Assembly (NCBI GenBank): GCA_001692895.1
Contig: KV748257.1
Location: 124,001 to 188,000, forward strand
From: Cenococcum geophilum 1.58
Lineage: Eukaryota > Ascomycota > Dothideomycetes > Gloniales > Gloniaceae
Direction of reading: 5' to 3'
Length of the DNA: 64,000 nt
The notes under the pieces are model-generated. The model did no database searches. It saw only the letters and a list, made by a program, of their open reading frames with translations, and was not told the origin of the DNA. A program made the position numbers and the translations under genes. Positions 49,278-59,277 of the stretch are shown here, piece after piece. The stretch's first letter is position 1. Each line of letters opens with the position of its first letter.

Positions 49278-51577
49278 TCAAGAACCAGACTCCTTCTCCT
49301 GAATCGCTTCTAAAGATAATTGAAAGTCATGCCACACTTGGAGGACAGTATCGAGATGTTCTACCTTCAACTTACCCTGTTCTGACACGGCCAAGGTCCG
49401 TGCAGTATTGACAGCGTTTGATATTTCACGGCCATTCATTTCAGGCTTTGTGACTAAATCTAGACAACCGGCGATGTCGAGTGCAATTTCTTCTGGGGAC
49501 AATGCAGATAATTGCTGTTCCCAGAGACGGCGCCTGCGATATATGTCTGGAGCCTGATATTGGAGTGCAAGATGGATTCTTGACCTGATGGCCCGGTCAA
49601 AAACTTGAACTCGGTTTGAGGTAAGGAAAAGAATGCCTTGGAAGTATTCCAGCTGACGTAGGAACACTATATGTTATTTTATAATCAGCACACAGAATAG
49701 AATTTGTCGTTGCAATAAAAATTGACAATACAATACTGACCTGCGACAAGATTGTTCTGTTCGAACTGATCACCAGGGCCGCTTCGACGTTCTTCGAGGA
49801 AAACGTCGGCTTCATCAATGAGAACAATGGCATGCTAGATGGACGCATAGGCTAGGTGACGTTTCAACTCGTGAGAAATACGTTCTCCCCAACTTCCAAG
49901 TTCCCCGGTCGAGATTTTGAGAAGGGGCTTCTTGGTATGTTCAGCCACCAACTCTAAGGGACCTGTCAGTATCACGCAAGGGGATGCAGCCGGAATTCTT
50001 CAAAGTTTCATTACTCACCAGCTGTTAGTGTTTTCCCACTTCCTGGAGATCCGTGTAAGAGGACGATCAATCCTTTGCCTTTGAGATAGGCTTCGTCCCT
50101 GGCCTGTTCTGGGAATCGATGGGAGGTGACGAGGGAGCGGATCAGTCTACGCTGAGCGTCTGGGAGGATAAGCTTGTCCATGGCGCTCGCGGCCCATTCG
50201 ATATCTTGCAAAGAGTCAATAAAGAACTTGCACCATTCTTTCATATCTAAGGAAAACCCATAAACATAAGGGGGACACAGCATCGGATCGGCATCGGAAC
50301 ATTGGCATGCTGCGTTTTCACGCCCATTTGGGTCTGTATAAGTTAGTGAGAGCTATTCCTGGCAGTGGATCCTCGCTTCACACCCACTTGTATGATCGTT
50401 GGATGAAAATTCTTCTTTCTGTCGTCTCAGCTCTTCGACGAATGTTTTGCAGTCCACAACAATGCGGCCCGCTGCCTACTCAAATCGTGTTAGAAATAAC
50501 AGCTGGAATACCTGCATATGTTTGAAGCTTACTGAGCGAGGGAGCCATATACCATCGTATGCAGACCTTTCATCGTAGTGGTCATATGGTGGAGTTTTCA
50601 AATACATGAATAAGCCATCGTAATTGAAAGTCTGGGTACCTCGAATCTCAAGGTACCGGTTGCCACGTTTAACAAGTCCCTCTTGGAGACCTTTCTGATT
50701 GCCGAGATAACCCAAAGGAAATAGAGAAAGCGCAGTAATTTTCGAGGGGCTAATTCCGACAAATTCTTCCTTTTCCCAGATTTTCAAGTTCACATTAGAT
50801 GTACCGACACGACTGCCATCACAATTGGTATATTCGCAAGTCAATTCGAAGAATTTGCCGCTTGAAGAGCATGAGTCTCCATAGCCTGTTTTCGCCAGCC
50901 GGTAGAGCCTCTCGTGGCCATACTCACGAGTATAGAGCAGATCTCCGGGTTTGAAGATTGCCCAGAGGAGATCGAAGGTGATAAGGCCAGCTTCTAGGTC
51001 GTGTTAGGTCCGATTCCTCCTCAACTGTAATATATGGAGCGAGCAACATACTATTGAGGCGCTTCACCTCGCGGCCTTTATCACCAGCTTCATTCTCAAG
51101 AAAATCCAATAAAAGACAAACATGGTCTTTCGCATCCAGCTCTGTTGCCTCCTCACCCCACTTAATAAGTGCGTCAGTGTGGTGATTAAGGAGCTTGAAC
51201 GGGCTGTCGAATGACACCCCTTCGCTAAATTGCAACGGTTCTGCCGGGTAATATTCCACAACATCTCTGAGGCAAGAGAGCAGATGAGGAGAATTTATAT
51301 CAACAATTGTCTTTTCAAGCTTGTCCTTCTCGTTGAAGACTTGCTTGGCGACCAAGGCATACTCAGCGAAGGGTTTCTTCACCGAGGAAAGGTAGACATC
51401 CTTCTCTTGAACTTCGCCATCACCTTTTTGTGCAAGGCTTTTGATTTCACAACGGGATCCTTTGGGAGTCTGTGGTTTCTCATCAATCTTGTCTGTAACG
51501 GTACCGGTTTTTGGTTTCGTTTCCTCTGTCGTGGTTGTAGCGACACCATTCTCTGTAATACTGGAATCGGCTGCCAT
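49278..51577 (-). CDS. AAA+ ATPase of the fungal DUF7025-type family, with one in-frame stop
   Basis: Six exons on the reverse strand: 51577-51052, 50993-50533, 50475-50388, 50333-50019, 49953-49741, 49666-49278 (663 codons). The introns are 54-74 nt; three have a CTAAC branch site close to the AG. The N-terminal 175 residues are acidic and lysine-rich. Next comes a region like the DUF7025 module found ahead of AAA domains in fungi (TFDLLWAIFKPGDLLYTREY). The AAA core has Walker A GSPGSGKT at 453-460, Walker B IVLIDEADVF with D510-E511, sensor-1 LTSNR and arginine-finger SRIHLALQY. The lid includes GREISNAVNTARTLA. Codon 503 (49835-49837) is TAG, just before Walker B, where relatives usually have Trp. 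No in-phase intron removes it. A Trp TGG codon becoming TAG equals CpA to TpA on the other strand. It may be a recent pseudogene or a sequencing error. The substrate is unknown. Confidence 0.82.
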
Positions 51578-52140
51578 ATCGATCGTGATCGTAATTTGCG
51601 AAGAACAGAAGTCGGAGGCTCCATTTTGTGTACCATTCTAGGTTTTCTGGTACACATCAGCACACTAGCGGGTCGAGCTGAACAAAGTTGCAGCCTGCGC
51701 GGCAGCCTGCCAGGCACTCGTTCATTCAGCCACCCTTAGCCCCACGCAAATGTGCTCTGGCCAACCTGGGTCATCAACACCAGTTCATCCTTTTACCATT
51801 TCAACGAGCTTAAATTTGATTCCCCTTGGTATTGAGCTGTCGACAACAGCCCAATGCTTCCGACGATCTACCTATCAGTGGATTGCATTGGCGGTGGATA
51901 TACTAATTAAGCGTTCGTTCGGTTGCAAATTGCCTCCGTTACGGAATCTGTTCAATCTGTGCGTATTTTAGCGTCGCCCGTTTTATAATTAGTGGCGGCT
52001 ACTACCGTAACTTATTTAAATCTGTAATTAAGTTAATTGTTCAATAAGGCTCTAGATAAGGCTCTAGATTTAACTTTGTATAATATATAATTAATTCTAG
52101 TAAGCAATTTAAATAACACCTTCTACTACTAGGCCTCTAT
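51578..52140. other. ATPase upstream region and island/transposon border
   Basis: Normal composition to about 51970, then AT-rich RIP-type DNA. It probably holds the promoter of the reverse-strand ATPase gene. No repeat or gene recognised. Confidence 0.4.
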
Positions 52141-52191
52141 TATAACTCCTTATTTTAGTATAATTGTAAGGGATATTATTGCGGACACCTC

Positions 52192-52258
52192 GGGTTGCCC
52201 TCAGGACAACCCCCGGACGCCCCTCGGATGGTCGCCGGTCACGTGCCGGAGGCACGTG
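52192..52258. other. GC-rich hairpin cluster
   Basis: Two hairpins in a GC-rich patch within AT-rich DNA: GGGTTG/CAACCC (52192-52212) and a perfect CACGTGCC-gga-GGCACGTG (52240-52258). They may mark the left end of the Harbinger element or a regulatory site; the role is unknown. Confidence 0.5.
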
Positions 52259-53313
52259 CCCGTAGTATATAGTCTCCACGATCCCAGAGGCCTTACCTCC
52301 TCAAGGATTCGTCTCTCTCACCAATCTATCCTGTTCCAATCGTGTCCTTATAGCCCCCTGTCTACAAGATCCCCTCACAATAATAATAGAGCCTCCTCCT
52401 TAACTAACGCCTTCTTATTAGTTAACATTTACTATTATATCTACGCTAACCTCCTGTACAAGCCGTAGTAGAGTTACCGCGACGCCTATAACGCCTAGAG
52501 GGCACAGAAAGGGGCGTATAAGATAGATAAGTAAGATAGAAAAGGTGTGACGGCGCTGGAGCGCGTCACCTAGTTAGGGGTTCGCGTAAGACTTGGCATG
52601 TGTATATAGACGTCGCCTCACCACCTTCTCTTGCTCCTTAGCTTAATATCTTCGTAATACAGCATTCGTTCGCTTGATCTTGCAAGCATTCGTTCAACTC
52701 TCTGTTGAGACACTTGTTCGATGGTTCGAGCCGTCACAAAAGGCGATATTAGAGGGCCTTATTAAGGTTATTAATAAAGGATATTATATAGATGGCTCTT
52801 ATAGGGCTAACGGCTAGAGGATTATTCTTATTTATATAATTACTATTTCCTAGCAGCCTATTACTCTTATGTAAATTAAGAGTAAGTATAATAACTATAA
52901 GAGGTATTAGAAGGTATAGGTAGAGCTTTACGGCCTCTTTAGCTAAGGGTAAAACGAAGCTAAAGGCGTGCCTATTACTAGTAAGAAAGTTATAAAGGCT
53001 TACTTTAAAGCCTATCCTAAGGCTATGAAGTTTTATAATATACTGCCTACCTTCCTAATTTTACTATAGGAGTTATTTAAGGGAGTCTTAGTAATAGGCA
53101 GTTATATAAGGTTAATTAATAAAGCAATTAAGAGCTATATAGATCCTAAACTTCTTTCGGCGGTAGCCTTATAAATATTAAATTTAGGGGATAAAGAAGC
53201 TAAGCGTAAAAAATATAAGGAGGAAGTAGATAAGGCCTCTAAGTTAGAGTTAGCTCGCAGCTCTATTAAAGGCCGTTAATTAAGCTTACCTTTAACTAAG
53301 CGCCCTAGTCCTC
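52259..53313 (+). mobile_element. PIF/Harbinger element, Myb/SANT-like ORF (degraded)
   Basis: After removing the solo LTR at 52546-52738, the forward frame reads like the Myb/SANT-type second protein of Harbinger elements: ILEGLIKVINKGYY, VKSKYNNYKRRY-like spacing, PITSKKVIKAYFKAYPKAMK, FYNILPTF and DKEAKRKKYKEE. In active elements this protein binds the termini and brings the transposase to them. Several stops are present and CA is depleted. The transposase lies downstream on the opposite strand, an arrangement known for the family. The element's TIRs are not located. Confidence 0.6.
52546..52738. repeat. Solo LTR, 193 bp, copy 1, perfect 5-bp target duplication
   Basis: Ends TGTGACGGC/GCCGTCACA, a perfect 9-bp inverted pair of TG..CA type, with AAAGG on each side (52541-52545, 52739-52743). 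CA/TG are retained, so it is young relative to the Harbinger ORF it interrupts. Copy 2 is at 61810-62002. Confidence 0.9.
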
Positions 53314-53784
53314 CTACCTGGCGCTTTTAACCCCCCTCCTACGGAGGGAGGCCGCCACCTTAAACGTATTATATGCTCAAGCGTATCAAACAGTATATTA
53401 TTAAATTATTAACTTTTTTTCTAAACCTTAATATCTTAATTCCTAAGGCCTTATTAGCCTGCCTTATTGCTCGCCTATAAATAATAGTAATAGTATATTC
53501 TGCCTTCTAACGCGTTTTTATAGCCTTTATACACTATACTTTGAGCGTAGCCTTAGTCTCCTCTAAAGTCTTATTAGCTTGTTTTATAAGCATATGCCTA
53601 GCAGTACCTGCGTAAAGTAGCCTAATATAATTAAGTTATATGTATTGCATTCTAGACCTTAACCTCTTCTTTTACATAGTTATGGTTAATAATTTAATAA
53701 TATACTATTTGGTGCGCTTAAGTATATAATGTATTTAAGGTAGCGGCCCCCCTCCGCAGGAGGGGGGTTGAAAGCGCCGGGTAG
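53314..53784. mobile_element. MITE, 471 bp, with about 100-bp TIRs
   Basis: CTACCTGGCGCTTTTAACC at the left matches the inverse of the right end GGTTGAAAGCGCCGGGTAG. The match continues inward through a GC-rich self-complementary box (cccccctcct..ggaggg) and 'agtatattattaaattatta', to about 53412 and 53687. The unpaired middle has no coding sequence. It sits between the two Harbinger ORFs. No target duplication is clear. Confidence 0.8.
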
Positions 53785-55116
53785 TATACTTAGATCTTCC
53801 TTCTTAACGCTAAGCTAATCTTCTTTACCTAGCTATAGAGAAATAGGCTCTTAAATAGGCTATTAAAGAAGTTAAATCTAATATAAAGCCCTAGTAAGGA
53901 AGATAATAAGTTATAGAGATATTAGAGACGATAGTAATAAGGTAATAAAAGAGATAAGGGCTATAAGAGAGTTAATTGCCTAAACGTCTCCTTAAGAAAA
54001 GGCCTTTATATAATTTATCTATAAGTTTAGTTATCTAAATTCTATAGAGCAACTAGCTATTTTATAAGCTTTTAAAATAGAGTCTACTGCTAGAGTTGTA
54101 AAGCTTTAGTAAAGCTTAATTAATAATATTTTAGCTAGTAGGAAGGAGGATATATAAAAGACTAAGCTTTAAGTAGGGGTTTGGGTAAGACCTAAGTTGC
54201 TCTTTAGAGACTTTCTATATAGGCAATTATTAAGTAATATAGAGAGGGAAACTATATATATTTCTACAGTAAATATACGTAAATATACTATGTATTCTTA
54301 ATTAATTGGCCTACTAATTACCTAGTAGTAACTCTTCTATATAAGCTCTACGATCTTATTACGTCTTTAGTTTATAACTATATCGCTTTTTACCTCTATA
54401 AGCCTTATATCTTCCTTATCTATAACCTTATCCTCTACTTTTAAATCACTATCTAGATTATCTAAATTATTTATATTTATAAAGTTATAAATAATAGCTA
54501 AGGCGTATACTATATCTACTTATATACTTAAGGGAAGGTTACGCCTACCGGCCTTAAAATACTGGAAACGATTCTTAAAGACTTCTATAGTACGCTCTAT
54601 AATATTCCTTTATACTATATACTATAGATTAAAGAGCTTCTTCGCGTTTTATAGCCTTATATTTACCTACGCTTACTTATTAAATAATACCATACACTAT
54701 ATTAGGGAGTTAAAGTTATAGGCGTATTAGAGTACCTATTATCTATAATATAGTATCTACTAGGTAAAGCTTCTAATACTTTAACTCTTGCTAAATTAAT
54801 AACTCTAGAGTTATAAGTAGAGCCCTTCTAACTAGCTAGAACGTAAAGGAAGTTTATTTATAAATTAATAACTATAAAAACGTTCTGTAATAATACTCTC
54901 TTCCTTTTATACTATGGAGCTTATCTTATATACCCGCCTATTATAAAAATAGGTAAATAAGTACTATTAAAAGCTCTAATACAATTGGTAAAGAAAGGAT
55001 ACTATTTAGAGTTATTAGCAATATTTTTTTGTATAAAGTTCCTAAAAAGTTAAACAACTTCCTTATATAGTTTTAAAAGGCTAGAAATGACTTTATATAG
55101 CTTTATAAGGTAGTAA
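53785..55116 (-). mobile_element. PIF/Harbinger DDE transposase remnant
   Basis: The reverse strand between about 54960 and 54440 has the order of the DDE_Tnp_4 family: NVFIVIN, FLYVLAS, YNSRVIN (family: H-D-S/A-R-V), YYIIDNRYSNTPITLTP and later a 'YYRAYYRSL..FPVF' segment, before a helical C-terminus. Many stops and D-to-N type changes fit RIP. Pairs with the Myb-like ORF at 52259-53313. The right end is overlaid by LINE copy 5. Confidence 0.65.
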
Positions 55117-56239
55117 ATTAATAATAATAATAATTTATTGCTTAACGTCCGATTTAGATCCTTATTAGGCCTACGCGGACTACTCCTTATTTATATATAA
55201 GGAGAAAACTTACTTAAGAAAAACTTAACTTAAGAAACCTCCGTAATCCATTTCCCTGCCTTTTAAAACTCGCCTATTTAGCGCCTATAAGTTACTAGTA
55301 GTGCTTTACTACCTTACTTTTTAACCTTTTTAAAAACCACTGCTGCCGTAATAAGCCTACGGACGCGCTAGTATTGCAATCCTTACTCTACTACTATAGA
55401 GTTATTAGGGGACGCCCCTTTGCCTTTATAACCTAGAATTGGTCTAGTATATTTTAGCTAATAAGTTACTAGGTAACCACCTTAAGACCTTTTTATATTA
55501 AGAGCAGTATATTATAGTTCTCTATACTAGCTGCTAGGAGTATTACTTCTTAGTTAGTGCATAAGGGGTAATAGTATTATATATTTTAGTGTCTGTTTTA
55601 GCTTATTATTTACTTATACTCCTAATACCCTTAGGCCTTAAACTAGTTAACCTCTAAAGCCTTAAATATAAATTATATGCTAAAGATCTACAAATTAGTT
55701 GCGTTTTCTTATAAAATAGATTAGCTAGTATTTCTTTAGAGAGAATTAGACTCTATATTGTCTTACCTATTTTATATAGGTATTATAAGCTTTCACTAGT
55801 GTTTTATAATTCTCTATAGCTATTAGCCCGTATATAATTAGGTTTATATTATTAACAAAGCCTATCCCCTAGGTTGCCCCTTCCTTAAAGAAGTTAAGTA
55901 GGTTGCTTATAAAGAAAAGGAAGAGTATAGGCAAGAGGGGTAATTCTTATAGTATTTCTGTTATAACTATAATAGGGGGCTTTAGTACCCATTAAAGACT
56001 AGTAATATTTCTTTCTAGCCTATAAACCCTTAAATAAATTATATAATCTATTTTAAGAAGCCCTTTACTCTAAGGATATATAGAAGGCGCTTATAGGGTA
56101 TATTATTATAGGCACCACTAATATCTAGGCTAAGCATTAATACTATAAAGTCCCTTCGTATCGCCTATATAAATTTAATAGTAGTAGTAAGTAGCTTAAG
56201 TGCTAATAATGTTAAGCGGTTCTTTCTTGCCCCTATTTA
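55117..56239 (-). mobile_element. Tad-like LINE, copy 5, 3' part
   Basis: An AAT-repeat tail at the left, then the 3' UTR and C-terminal/RT region shared with copies 1 and 2. About 3' 500 bp of UTR joins directly to RT sequence near 55610, so the stretch between them is deleted relative to copy 1. It is interrupted at 56239 by the TIR element and resumes at 58663. Confidence 0.8.
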
Positions 56240-56289
56240 CATCGGGAAAATATTCGCAGGATGAGATTTAAGTTGACTTTAGTGTTCGC

Positions 56290-56760
56290 GTTTCGCGTAA
56301 TTGACATGCAATTTAACCAACTCGATACGCAATTGACCAACTTAACACGCAATTGACCAACTTGACACGCAATTTGACCAACTTAACACATAGTTGACCT
56401 ACTTAACATGCAATTTAACTAACTCAACACGCAGTTGACCTATTTAACATGCAATTTAACTAACTTAACATACAGTTGACCTACTTAATATGCAATTTAA
56501 CTAACTTAATACGCAGTTAACCTACTTAACATGCAATTTAACTAACTTAATACGCAGTTAACCTACTTAATATGCAATTTAACTAACTTAATATGTAGTT
56601 AACCTACTTAACATATAATTTAACTAACTTAATACGCAGTTAACCTACTTAACATGCAATTTAACTAACTTAATACGCAGTTAACCTACTTAACATGCAA
56701 TTTAACTAACTCAATACGCAGTTAACCTATTTAATATATAATTTAACTAACTTAATTCCT
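56290..56760 (+). repeat. Tandem array, 20+21 bp dimer unit
   Basis: Alternating units of the type 'ttgacacgcaattgaccaac' and 'ttaacatgcaatttaactaac', about 22 half-units. The left units keep CA and TG; the inner ones read ttaatacgcagttaacctac, with C to T and G to A changes. Confidence 0.9.
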
Positions 56761-56824
56761 TAACATGCAATTAAGGTAAAGTTATATATGCTAATTACGT
56801 AAATGAATTTTTATATAGTTTTTA

Positions 56825-57380
56825 TTACTTAGAGGCTCTGCATAAGGCTCTACACGAAGCTCTATACGAAGCTCTACGTACAGAGGCTCTGCACGAAAGC
56901 TCTGCACGAAGCTCTGCACGAAGCTCTGCACGAAGCTCTGCACGAAGCTCTGCACGAAGCTCTGCACGAAGCTCTGCACGAAGCTCTGCACGAAGCTCTG
57001 CACGAAGCTCTGCACGAAGCTCTGCACGAAGCTCTGCACGAAAGCTCTGCACGAAGCTCTGCACGAAGCTCTGCACGAAGCTCTGCACGAAGCTCTGCAC
57101 GAAGCTCTGCACGAAGCTCTGCACGAAGCTCTGCACGAAGCTCTGCACGAAGCTCTGCACGAAGTTCTGCACGAAGCTCTACACGAAGCTTTGCATAAGG
57201 CTCTACACGAGGCTCTATACGAAGCTCTGCGTATAAAGGCTCTGCCCGAAGCTCTACGTATAGAGGCTCTGCGCGAAGCTCTGCGTACGGAGGCTCTGCA
57301 CGAGGCTCTGCACGAAGCTCTGCACGAGGCTCTGCGCGAAGCTCTGCGTACAGAGGCTCTACACGAAGCTCTGCATCGGG
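56825..57380 (+). repeat. Tandem array, 12-bp unit (tgcacgaagctc)
   Basis: About two dozen almost identical units between 56890 and 57185, flanked by diverged variants (gtacagaggctc and similar) to 57380. A one-base insertion (cgaaagc) near 57045 divides the pure part in two blocks. CA/TG are fully retained. Confidence 0.95.
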
Positions 57381-57474
57381 TCCCCGCTATATTCCCAATA
57401 GCCTCTCCTATATAGCCACCTTATTTTTTTTATCTATTTATTCTTTCTTATATCCTCCCTACCTAGGGAGGTAC

Positions 57475-57860
57475 CAGAACGGCAGCTAGTAGAGGACCGT
57501 TGCTAGAACTAGACGACTGTTACCAGAACTAGACGATCGTCACCGTCGCCAGAACTAGAATACCGTTACTAGAACCAGACAACCGTCGCCAGAATAAGAC
57601 GACCGTCGCCAGAACCAGACGACTATCGCTAGAACTAGACGACCGTTACTAGAACTAGACAACCGTTGCCGTCGCCAGACGACCGTTACCAGAACCACAC
57701 GACCGTCGCCAGACGACCGTCGCCAGACGACCGTCGCCAGAGCTAGACGACCGTTGCTAGAACTAGACGANCGTCGCTAGAACCAGACAACCGTTACCAG
57801 AACTAGACAACCGTCGCCAGAACTAGACGACTGTCACTAAAGCCAGACAACAACGACTAG
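57475..57860 (+). repeat. Tandem array, about 20-bp unit (cgaccgtcgccagaactaga)
   Basis: About 18-19 units with variable length and C/T variation. One ambiguous base (n) lies at about 57771. Confidence 0.9.
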
Positions 57861-57899
57861 CCAGCGAACACTATAAACGATTTAATCGATCGATTAAAT

Positions 57900-58330
57900 C
57901 AAGGCAGTATAAACAGGTAGGTATAAACAGAGAGATGCTAACGGGTAGGCAGATGCTAATAGGTAGGCAGATGTAGACTGGTAATTAGATACAGATAGGT
58001 AAGCAGATACAGATAGGTAAGTAAATGCTAACGGGTAGGCAGATATAGATAGGTAGGCAGATGTAAATAGGTAGGCGATATAGACAGGTAGGCGATATAG
58101 ATAGGTAGGCAATGCAGATAGGTAGGCGATGTAAATAGGTAGGTAATGTAAATAGGTAGATAATACAGATAGGTAGGCGATATAGATAGGTAGGCGATGC
58201 AGATAGGTAGGCGATATAGATAGGTAGGCAATGCAGATAGGTAGGCGATGTAGATAGGTAGGCAATGTAGACAGGTAGGCGATGTAGGTAGGTAGGTAGA
58301 TAGGTAGGTAGGTAAGTTAATAGGTAGATA
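57900..58330 (+). repeat. Tandem array, 17-bp unit (gtaggcgatatagatag)
   Basis: About 24 units, drifting at the right end into short GGTA/GATA repeats. Reverse-strand frames through it encode a Tyr/Leu/Pro/Ile repeat with no likely function. Confidence 0.9.
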
Positions 58331-58493
58331 GGTAGAAGAGAACCATTACTATATTATATTAAATTATTTAAAATAATATTTATTTTGCTAGCCTTATAAA
58401 TAGCCTTAAAGTAGCTTTTATTTATTTAAAATATGCTATTAGTATAAAAGAGGTAAATATAATTGTGGTTGCCAAATGCGTAGATTGCTAGCA

Positions 58494-58548
58494 GGTTTCG
58501 CGCAGGTTGCGCGTAGGTTGCGCGTAGGCTGCGCGCAGGCTGCGTGTT
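58494..58548 (+). repeat. Short GC-rich array (ggttgcgcgta unit)
   Basis: Five 11-bp units of ggttgcgcgta/ggctgcgcgca type, about 110 bp from the right terminus of the TIR element. Confidence 0.8.
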
Positions 58549-58662
58549 AAAAAAACATGACATAGGCTAGTCGGTCGAGTTGCTAAATGCCCTCAACTGC
58601 GCGCCAATTACGTCAACCACTAACCATTGAGGCCATTGGTAGGGTACCATATTTTGCCGATA

Positions 58663-58907
58663 TAGCTTTATAGTAGTAGGGTATATTCCTTAACTATATC
58701 TACTATATAGTCTACTATTACCCTTTTTAAGATCTTATTAAGGGTATTTTCTAAGGTAATGGGGCGGTAGCTTTCTGAGGTTAAGTAATTTACTTTACCT
58801 TTTTATATATAGAATAGCCGTTGTTATAGATCTTCTAAGTCGTAGGTAGTAACCTATAGTAAGGTATACTCTAGCTATAAGTAGTCTATAGGTCTTTAAG
58901 GCCTTAT
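58663..58907 (-). mobile_element. LINE copy 5, right part
   Basis: Continues the RT region of copy 5 after the TIR element (compare copy 1 at about 9790-10045). It is cut at its right by the LTR of gypsy D. Confidence 0.8.
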
Positions 58908-59277
58908 TATTACGGGACACCCTTATAATACCTTATATACATCTACCTATTTCCACTAACTTAGTAATTAGAGACTAACCGCGAAATAGCAATCTAATGG
59001 CAATCTGATGGCAATCTAACGGCAATCTACGGCATTCTGCCATATTCTGCTAAGTTCTACCAAATTCTACTAAGTTTTACTAGGACCACGACCTAAACCC
59101 TGTTCTGCCCTATATATATATTAATTAAACAACCAAGTTAATAATATATGCCCTTTTTTCCTATTTTCTTACCTTCTTTTCTTATATAACGGCTTAACTT
59201 CTTATATAGTTTATATATATAGCTTAATAATATCTACCTTGCTATATATTATCGCCGCTTATACTTACTCCATAACA
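58908..59277 (+). repeat. 5' LTR of gypsy D, 370 bp
   Basis: Same length and sequence order as 1415-1784 in the opposite orientation; ends CTCCATAACA. Confidence 0.85.

Larger units (their letters stand above)
56240..58662. mobile_element. TIR element carrying several tandem-repeat arrays, non-coding
   Basis: A 2423-bp insertion in LINE copy 5, shown by comparison with intact copy 1 at 9775-9790. Ends: CATCGGGAAAATATTCGC and, inverted, TATCGGCAAAATATGGTA. TA flanks both sides (56238-56239, 58663-58664), fitting a TA target duplication. Inside are a 41-bp dimeric array, a 12-bp array, a 20-bp array, a 17-bp array and a short GC-rich array, each described separately. The subterminal 'ttgac..caatt' units at the left resemble 'gttgacgtaattgg' near the right end in inverse orientation. 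No transposase is present. Long open frames such as QSFVQSFV are by-products of a repeat length divisible by three. Confidence 0.75.

Noticed and set aside
56791-57172. Repetitive proteins (QSFVQSFV, RAELRAEL)
   Set aside because: By-products of a 12-bp repeat read in several frames and both strands; no start context or other coding sign.
57894-58265. Tyr/Leu/Pro repeat protein on the reverse strand
   Set aside because: Arises from the 17-bp array; the frame opens in two phases and has no recognised domain.
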